Of a stretch of 45,962 nt of DNA, positions 41,601 to 45,962 are shown one piece after another (position 1 is the first letter of the stretch; each line of letters opens with the position of its first letter). The DNA is from CADCTM01 sp049671305 (GTDB lineage Bacteria; Cyanobacteriota; Cyanobacteriia; Cyanobacteriales; Coleofasciculaceae). The stretch is taken from assembly GCA_049671305.1 (NCBI GenBank), contig JBATUR010000075.1, positions 1 to 45,962 on the forward strand. Direction: 5' to 3'. Under the pieces are notes generated by a model that made no database searches, was not told the DNA's origin, and saw only the letters and a list, made by a program, of their open reading frames with translations. A program made the position numbers and the translations under genes.

Positions 41601-41936
41601 TTGCCCATAAATGTTAATGATACAGGGAAGCAAATTACCACAGGTTGTGCTGCCGATAGCGGTAATAAATTTGTGATCACTGGACAAGGAGGCTTACCAG
41701 CTAATCCCACTCAACCCTTAGAAAGTCAATCAGCATGGCAAGATTGGCGCTTTCTTGATAAGGTAGAAACTAGCGTTGCCACGTCTACTCCAGAGAATTT
41801 GAGCGAAATTGACAGACGCAAAACTCCTTTAGTTGAAGCAACAAGTTGGCAAATTAATTCATCAGGAGAAGTGGAATTAGTCGCACAAAATTCTAATTCC
41901 GAAAAGGCATGGTATCCCGCAACTAGCTGTAATTAG
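38676..41936 (+). CDS. Filamentous-haemagglutinin-type (TpsA-like) exoprotein
   Basis: 1086 residues from the ATG at 38676. A hydrophobic signal segment lies at residues 93-107 (CHILSFILITCSLWQ) and ends at KAQ, followed by a TPS secretion domain: VVIPGGSTLLIEGGT, FHSFSEFSVP and NLFLLNPKGIIFGSGAQLNIGGSF, matching the haemagglutinin N-terminal pattern with the NPxG motif. The body is many Gly/Asn-rich beta-helix turns (GNLTVNADTIELSG-like units). The C-terminal about 100 residues are not repetitive. The 90 residues before the signal segment are unusual; a GTG at 38898 would give a normal 40-residue signal peptide. The outer-membrane TpsB partner is not in this window. It is divergent from the CHAT gene. 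Confidence 0.88.
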   Translation: MNTKIIALLNLLPKPSHPNHIIFHFYLSVCNSYKSQAKSSGFPTTCNYIKTKEEDLHRFSDASHALSLKKVDNSVKVSLSNHKLGGYPPFKNCHILSFILITCSLWQLTSAPIKAQIIPDRTLPINSVVIPGGSTLLIEGGTTVGSNLFHSFSEFSVPAQTEAFFNNALTINNIITRVTGSQISNINGVLRSNGTANLFLLNPKGIIFGSGAQLNIGGSFISSTADSIKFADGSEFSAINPQAPPLLTINLPIGLQLGTNSAPIINRSIANSLRTGTPRVGLETPGKTLALVGGDLLIPGGNLTASQGQIALISVGSPGLINLTANTNGFIFDAANISNGNINLSGGAVVNTSGLGGGNIQIRGGKVTLSGGSKLVAETFGDINGGGIDILANQFNLQGGAVVSTSTFGAGAGGNLTVNADTVELTGTTPLLTSQQLLTSTFNPLNLSNGLFSLTAGSGRGGDLIINANRLLVQNGADLFTGTFVNGIAGNLTLNVANSAAINNGSLLFSGTAGTGRGGDLNIIVPQLQILDGSAVSTTPGPDSKGRGGDLNVNANSIELRGTPAGAAVPGGLFTTTLGASEAGNLTLQTNQLIVADGAQISTSSAGSGLGGNLTVRADTIDLSGKSADGRFLGGLFTSSSLLTVLGQTGTAPAGNLSVTTRRLSVRDGAQISAATGGDGAAGTLTVNASESVEVTGFATGVDPTVQRVSFGGIFDSSVPSAIEANTRGAGKAGDLTIQTPRLTVRNGAEIGVRATSTGVAGDLKIIADTIELNDQGTISAVKVSGTGGNIELNARKVQLNNSIINASVFGRGVGGNITINASESVQIMNGANLSVSSFGSGNAGNIEINSDSLKFDRSTMSANSLFGEGGDINLTVKNDLVLRNNSTISTRAGTENTGGGNGGNINIKTGVVALLQNSNINANAFDGNGGNIQITTQGLFVAPNSAITASSRQGIDGLVRIITPDINPNSALVELPINVNDTGKQITTGCAADSGNKFVITGQGGLPANPTQPLESQSAWQDWRFLDKVETSVATSTPENLSEIDRRKTPLVEATSWQINSSGEVELVAQNSNSEKAWYPATSCN

Positions 41937-42197
41937 AAATCAAACTTTAAACACAAGAATTAATAAGATTTAACTCAATGACTATAGTTTTTACTACAGT
42001 TGATATAAATAAAATCAGTAATTATACAGCTAAAACAGCTTAGACTTAAAAACTACTCCCAATGAGAGAGGACATATCTATTTCTCGTGGTAGAAGCGTC
42101 GATATAAGTAGTGCGATACACTCTAATTTCATACAAGTTACTGCTACTCAAAAAAAGTAACAAATACCTAAGACTGAATTAAGGGAAGGAATCAGCT
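41937..42197. other. Intergenic region without a recognised gene
   Basis: 261 bp. Contains ACTATAG/CTACAGT, a weak inverted repeat near 41980-42000, and a good ribosome site (AAGGGAAGGA) 9 nt before the ATG at 42198. No RNA gene or repeat family recognised. Confidence 0.4.
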
Positions 42198-42830
42198 ATG
42201 TCATATGCAGAGCGACCGGGCGGCAATTATATTGCTGAAACCCCCGTTGTTAATCAAGTTGTTGAATACCATGATCGTGTGCGGTGGGGTCCCATCATTT
42301 CAGGGCTTGTCGTTGCTTTAGCCACTCAACTAATTTTAAGTGCCTTGGGTGCGGCAATTGGCTCAACTTTCCTTTCTGGCTCAGGAGCACCGAGATCAAA
42401 TGCACCCGGCGTTGGTAGTGCCGTAGGAATTTGGTCAATTATTAGTTTGTTAGTTTCCTTATTTATTGGCAGTTGGGTTGCTGCACGTGCTTGCGGACCG
42501 ATGAACCGCAGTACCGCACTTTTGAATGGTGCAATTCTTTGGGCAACAACTTTAGCACTTAGTTCTTGGTTACTCGCAAATGGTGTTGCTGGAGCTTTTG
42601 GAGTTGCTGCATCTAATGCTGGAGAAGTACTTAACCAAGTTCAGCAGCCTGGTGGTGTCAATCTACCAAATAATGTACCTAATGTAACCGCTGATCAAGC
42701 AAATCAGATTGCTGGCGATACGGCTAGAGGTTTGTGGTCATTTGTAATTGGTTCATTGTTAGGTTTGGCGGCATCACTAGCGGGTGCTTCTTCTGGAGCA
42801 CGTAAACCTCATGTGCATAGGGCTACTTAG
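42198..42830 (+). CDS. Conserved membrane protein of unknown function
   Basis: 210 residues with about four membrane helices: GPIISGLVVALATQLILSAL, VGIWSIISLLVSLFIGSWVA, LLNGAILWATTLALSSWLLA and LWSFVIGSLLGLAASLAGAS. Small residues (Gly, Ala, Ser) line the helices. A polar loop (about 150-178) separates the last two. The first half loosely resembles membrane proteins sometimes annotated as PhnA-like in other bacteria, but this is weak. The ribosome site and downstream terminator define a single-gene unit. No function proposed. Confidence 0.75.
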   Translation: MSYAERPGGNYIAETPVVNQVVEYHDRVRWGPIISGLVVALATQLILSALGAAIGSTFLSGSGAPRSNAPGVGSAVGIWSIISLLVSLFIGSWVAARACGPMNRSTALLNGAILWATTLALSSWLLANGVAGAFGVAASNAGEVLNQVQQPGGVNLPNNVPNVTADQANQIAGDTARGLWSFVIGSLLGLAASLAGASSGARKPHVHRAT

Positions 42831-42862
42831 AAAGATTAATCTTTAAAAATCTATCTTTTTTC

Positions 42863-42886
42863 GCACCTGGCAATGGGTGCTTTTTT
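42863..42886 (+). terminator. Intrinsic terminator
   Basis: GCACC (42863-42867) pairs with GGTGC (42876-42880) around TGGCAATG, followed by six T residues. It lies 33 nt past the stop of the membrane protein gene at 42198. Confidence 0.75.
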
Positions 42887-43005
42887 GTGTGTTTAGGTGT
42901 TGTTAAATAAACTCCTGCCTACAGCCAAAAAGTTGGGTAATGTCACTTAAAATTTAGAAATATCTAAGTTCTGCTCTCACCAATCATCAACTCAGCAAAA
43001 AATTA

Positions 43006-43389
43006 CTAATCTGCCCCACCATCTCGGCGTCCTAGTTCATAAATTCCACAACTCATACAAGCCAAGATCCCCATACTAATTGCCCAACTCGGACCAAGAC
43101 TAAGTTCAACGCCCCAATTGCACAAACCACCAATTATTAAAAAAGGCACAATACTAAAAAGTGAAGCAATCAGCGCGTTTTGTGCTTCTCGACTAGCTTG
43201 AGTTTTTTCCAATTGTTCAACAGAAGTAGAAAGCGATCGCGTTACCACATTAAACCAACGCTGCAATTGCTCGATTACCCAAGTATGCAAAGCAGACAAA
43301 CTTAAATATAACGCCAGTGACCACAGAGCCGCCCCAGCAATCTCGGTGGCATTTATCTGCAAGCGAAACGGCAAAATTTCAGTCAGCAT
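43006..43389 (-). CDS. Small membrane protein of unknown function
   Basis: 127 residues, with three predicted helices: AGAALWSLALYLSLSALHTWV (about 18-38), NALIASLFSIVPFLIIGGLC (about 71-90) and SWAISMGILACMSCGIYEL (about 101-119). Between the first and second there is a polar, probably cytoplasmic helix (IEQLQRWFNVVTRSLSTSVEQLEKTQASREAQ). Likely a conserved cyanobacterial protein but not recognised. It begins 300 bp from the divergent M23 peptidase gene. Confidence 0.72.
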   Translation of the reverse strand: MLTEILPFRLQINATEIAGAALWSLALYLSLSALHTWVIEQLQRWFNVVTRSLSTSVEQLEKTQASREAQNALIASLFSIVPFLIIGGLCNWGVELSLGPSWAISMGILACMSCGIYELGRRDGGAD

Positions 43390-43689
43390 CGGTTCAAGGG
43401 TAATGTAGAGCAGATCGTTAATAACTATTAAGATATTTTAACAAGATTAGAGGAATGCGGACGAGACAAAAGACCGCAAGAAGTTTCCCGATGAAATCAC
43501 GAAAGCTGCGATTAATTGACAAGCAACGCCAAAACCTTACCTGGTTGTGAAGACTGCTCAGAATTATCCTTGATGTTGCTCCTCACTTACAGCCAACAAA
43601 TGAGAAATTGGCGACCGGGTGTTAAAAAAGCAAAATCCTAGAGTAAGATACTGCGAAGAAATAACTGCGTATGCGTAAAAATCCGATCA
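43390..43689. other. Divergent intergenic region
   Basis: 300 bp between the small membrane protein gene and the M23 peptidase gene. A 50-codon open frame at 43671 overlaps the peptidase gene in another frame and is not called. A GCTCCTCACTT stretch near 43577 resembles, but does not match, the Yfr1 core motif. No other signal seen. Confidence 0.4.
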
Positions 43690-44457
43690 GTGACCTTGAA
43701 TTATTCCAAGTCCACCAGAGGAACAGAACGTGTTGCATCGGGTGTCAGCTACAAAACAACAGTCGCCACCAATTATCAGAGCCAACAAATGCAGCAAGTA
43801 TCGAAGCGCCAACACAACCGTAAGCGGCAATTTTCACTCCCCAGCTTTTTATGTTTAGCTGGCATGACGTTAATGTGCATAATTGCCTTTACCACTACAA
43901 CCAAGCAAGTGAGCGCCTTTGACAAGCCACCAACTCAAATTGCCCGTGTCAATACCTGGCAAAGAGCCTCTTTTCCCGTCGAAAACTTTCTCGCCTATAC
44001 TTCTCCCTTTGGTTATCGATCTTCTGCCACCGGCGGCTATGGTTCAGAATTTCATAGTGGTTTAGATATGGCAGCGCCAGAAGGTAGCTATATTCGTAAC
44101 TGGTGGGTCGGACAAGTTGTCGAAGTCTCTGATCATACAGCTTGTGGCACCGCCATCAAAATCAAATCAGGAGACTGGATGCACGTTTATTGCCACCTGA
44201 AAGGGCATACAGAAACCAGCGCTAGTGGTCGCTATCTCATAGACAGAGAAGGCGGTATTCAAATTTGGCAAGGTCAACAAGTGCCAACCGGCGCCCGCAT
44301 TGGTCGAGTCGGCATGAGTGGTCGTACAACAGGTCCTCATCTGCACTGGGGGGTGAAGTATGCTAACGACTACATCGACCCCGCACGGATATTACGAGCT
44401 ATGTACAGCCAACAAACTGGCGCGCCGGCATCTAATTACGTGCAGCAACGAGATTAA
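43690..44457 (+). CDS. M23 (LytM-type) peptidase
   Basis: 255 residues. A hydrophobic signal segment (FLCLAGMTLMCIIAFTTTT, about 53-71) follows a basic N-region. The LytM domain has HSGLDMA with His122 and Asp126, a catalytic HVYCHLKG with His165 and His169, and GPHLHWG with His217 and His219, so the zinc site is intact. It probably cleaves peptidoglycan cross-bridges in the periplasm during cell-wall remodelling. The GTG start at 43690 gives a long N-region; an ATG at 43789 (MQQVSKRQHNRKRQF) would give a more standard signal peptide. Convergent with ftsH. Confidence 0.87.
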   Translation: MTLNYSKSTRGTERVASGVSYKTTVATNYQSQQMQQVSKRQHNRKRQFSLPSFLCLAGMTLMCIIAFTTTTKQVSAFDKPPTQIARVNTWQRASFPVENFLAYTSPFGYRSSATGGYGSEFHSGLDMAAPEGSYIRNWWVGQVVEVSDHTACGTAIKIKSGDWMHVYCHLKGHTETSASGRYLIDREGGIQIWQGQQVPTGARIGRVGMSGRTTGPHLHWGVKYANDYIDPARILRAMYSQQTGAPASNYVQQRD

Positions 44458-44497
44458 AAGTTAGGCACAAAATTTCAGGTTAAGGCACAAAATTATA

Positions 44498-44525
44498 GTA
44501 GGGGCGCACGGCCGTGCGCCCCTAC
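44498..44525. repeat. Perfect 28-nt GC-rich palindrome
   Basis: GTAGGGGCGCACGG and its exact complement CCGTGCGCCCCTAC, without a loop. It sits between the convergent M23 peptidase and ftsH genes. It resembles dispersed GTAGGGGCGCA... palindromes common in cyanobacteria (from memory). GGCACAAAATT occurs twice just before it (about 44464 and 44484). It may act as a shared transcript end, but there is no T-tract. Confidence 0.85.
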
Positions 44526-44552
44526 CAAATGCTCATTTCTGATCAAAAGTTC

Positions 44553-45962
44553 CTAACTAGAAGCTACTAACTTGTCTTTTTTATAGAGCTTTTCCGCTTC
44601 CATAACTTCGCGCAACTGGTCGCCTTCAATGGTTTCTTGCTCAATTAAAATATCGACCAATTTATCAATCACAAGACGATTATCACGAATGATTTGACGC
44701 GCTTGCAGATGACAATGCTGCACAATTGCTTGCACTTGGGCATCAATTTTGGCAGAAATTTCCTCAGAGTATTCTGACCTTGATGACATTAAACCACCGC
44801 CTACAAAGACATCTTGTCCTTGGCTTTCTAAGGATAAGGGACCTAAATCACTCATGCCAAAGCGTGTTACCATTTGCCGTGCCAAAGAGGTAACTTGTTG
44901 CAAGTCACCACCGGCACCTGTGGTTACTTCTGAGTCACCAAAGATTTCTTCTTCCGCAGCGCGACCTCCCAAAGCCGCCGAAATACGGGCTAGAAGCTGG
45001 GCGCGGGAAACTAATCCTTGTTCTTCATCTGGAGTGAACCAAGTCAAGCCTTGAGCTTGTCCGCGCGGAATCAGGGTGATTTTTTGTACGGGGTCATGCT
45101 GTGGTAAGAGTGTGCCAATGACGGCGTGTCCGACTTCGTGGTAGGCAATTAAGCGTTTGCTTTTGCTATCTACCAACGGTGTGCCTTCCATGCCGGCAAC
45201 TACCCGATCAACGGCGTCGTTGATTTCTAACATAGTAACGGCGTCTTTACGTCGTCGTGCCGTCAAAATTGCCGCCTCATTCAGCAAGTTGGCTAAGTCG
45301 GCACCAGTAAAACCAGGAGTACGTCGGGCGATCGCTTCTAATGATACTTCGGCAGCAATCTTCTTATTACGTGCATGGACTTCCAAAATACCCATACGTC
45401 CTTTCAAGTCTGGCGCATCAACCATAACTTGTCGGTCAAAACGTCCTGGACGTAATAAGGCTGAGTCTAATACATCTGGTCTGTTGGTGGCAGCAATTAT
45501 AATAATTCCTGTGTTACCTTCAAAACCATCCATTTCTGTGAGCAACTGGTTTAAGGTTTGCTCTCTTTCATCATTTCCGCCGCCGATACCTGCCCCACGC
45601 TGTCTACCTACGGCGTCTATTTCGTCGATGAAGATTAAACATGGTGCGTTTTCTTTGGCTTTTTTGAATAAGTCGCGTACACGGGAAGCACCAACACCGA
45701 CGAACATTTCCACAAATTCACTACCAGAGATGCTAAAGAAGGGAACTCCTGCTTCACCTGCGATCGCTTTTGCTAATAAGGTTTTACCTGTTCCTGGAGG
45801 ACCGACTAAGAGTACTCCTTTAGGAATTCTCGCACCAACTGCGGTAAAACGTTCTGGCTGTTTGAGGAAAGTTACGACTTCTTGTAGTTCTTCTTTGGCT
45901 TCTTCAATGCCTGCTACGTCGTCAAATAAGATGCCTGTTTTGGCTTCCATTTGGAAACGTGC
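44553..45962 (-). CDS. ftsH: ATP-dependent zinc metalloprotease FtsH, C-terminal part (5' end outside window)
   Basis: 469 C-terminal residues of the membrane-anchored AAA+ protease that degrades damaged photosystem II and other membrane proteins in cyanobacteria. The frame runs off the right edge with ARFQMEAKTGILFDDVAG, so the two N-terminal membrane helices are missing here. Walker A GPPGTGKT, Walker B LIFIDEID, the arginine-finger region DSALLRPGRFDR and the zinc site HEVGH are all intact. Cyanobacteria have several ftsH paralogues; which one this is cannot be told. Confidence 0.95.
   Translation of the reverse strand, partial: ARFQMEAKTGILFDDVAGIEEAKEELQEVVTFLKQPERFTAVGARIPKGVLLVGPPGTGKTLLAKAIAGEAGVPFFSISGSEFVEMFVGVGASRVRDLFKKAKENAPCLIFIDEIDAVGRQRGAGIGGGNDEREQTLNQLLTEMDGFEGNTGIIIIAATNRPDVLDSALLRPGRFDRQVMVDAPDLKGRMGILEVHARNKKIAAEVSLEAIARRTPGFTGADLANLLNEAAILTARRRKDAVTMLEINDAVDRVVAGMEGTPLVDSKSKRLIAYHEVGHAVIGTLLPQHDPVQKITLIPRGQAQGLTWFTPDEEQGLVSRAQLLARISAALGGRAAEEEIFGDSEVTTGAGGDLQQVTSLARQMVTRFGMSDLGPLSLESQGQDVFVGGGLMSSRSEYSEEISAKIDAQVQAIVQHCHLQARQIIRDNRLVIDKLVDILIEQETIEGDQLREVMEAEKLYKKDKLVASS

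Noticed and set aside
39398..41710. Several long - strand frames opposite the exoprotein gene
   Set aside because: They are Pro-rich shadows of the Gly/Asn-rich beta-helix repeats, with no independent start signals or domains.
43573..43590. Yfr1-like motif GCTCCTCACTT
   Set aside because: It differs from the ACTCCTCACAC core at several positions, and I see no clear flanking stem-loops.
43671..43823. 50-codon frame starting MRKNPISDLELFQ at 43671
   Set aside because: It overlaps the M23 peptidase gene in another frame and has no recognisable pattern; kept only as a caution for the peptidase start.

Overview
The window is a 46-kb piece of a cyanobacterial chromosome. The signs are frequent HIP1 octamers (GCGATCGC), a moderate G+C content, and many families that are largely cyanobacterial: DUF1049/LapA-like, DUF1824, DUF928, an HHL1-like protein, a pilin-like G/H protein, CruE/CruH-type carotenoid enzymes and WD40-fused Ser/Thr kinases. 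A Nostocales- or Chroococcidiopsis-like organism fits, but the species cannot be fixed by reading. I found no rRNA, tRNA, CRISPR array or intact insertion sequence.

Layout. 1-4.2 kb: 3' part of polA, a WD40/HEAT-like protein and a secreted thermonuclease, all on +. 4.2-5.9 kb: LapA-like protein and a phosphohexomutase on -. 6.2-9.4 kb: a coupled pair of unknown genes, then a zinc-ribbon/kinase/WD40 protein on +. 9.4-11.5 kb: small unknown gene, Tat-lipoprotein Mn superoxide dismutase and homoserine kinase on -. 11.6-15.7 kb: a MocR-type regulator divergent from a three-gene operon (PNPOx-like flavoprotein, class I amidotransferase, trans-sulfuration PLP enzyme). 15.7-21.2 kb: murD, glyS, a rhodanese and a pilin-like protein on -, with a small unknown gene on +. 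21.5-27.2 kb: ABC exporter divergent from a TetR regulator, followed by cruE and cruH, the expected synechoxanthin (aromatic carotenoid) pair. 27.3-31.6 kb: DUF1824, S4-domain protein, a 55-codon membrane ORF, an M3 oligopeptidase and an HHL1-like protein. 31.7-41.9 kb: a CHASE2 hybrid histidine kinase, a DUF928 protein and a TPR-CHAT caspase-like protein on -, divergent from a large two-partner-secretion exoprotein. 42.2-46 kb: two unknown membrane proteins, an M23 peptidase and the C-terminal part of FtsH.

Most promising for novelty: (i) the CHASE2 kinase/DUF928/CHAT/haemagglutinin-like exoprotein locus, whose kinase has lost the receiver phosphoacceptor Asp (Asn instead) and whose exoprotein promoter carries a 17-nt-spaced direct repeat; (ii) the TetR/ABC/cruE/cruH block with two matching palindromic operator candidates; (iii) dispersed GC-rich palindromic repeats, two of which are translated in frame inside polA and the kinase gene; (iv) an 80-nt imperfect hairpin between the HHL1-like gene and prlC. 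All functions are read from protein motifs by eye; no database search was run.
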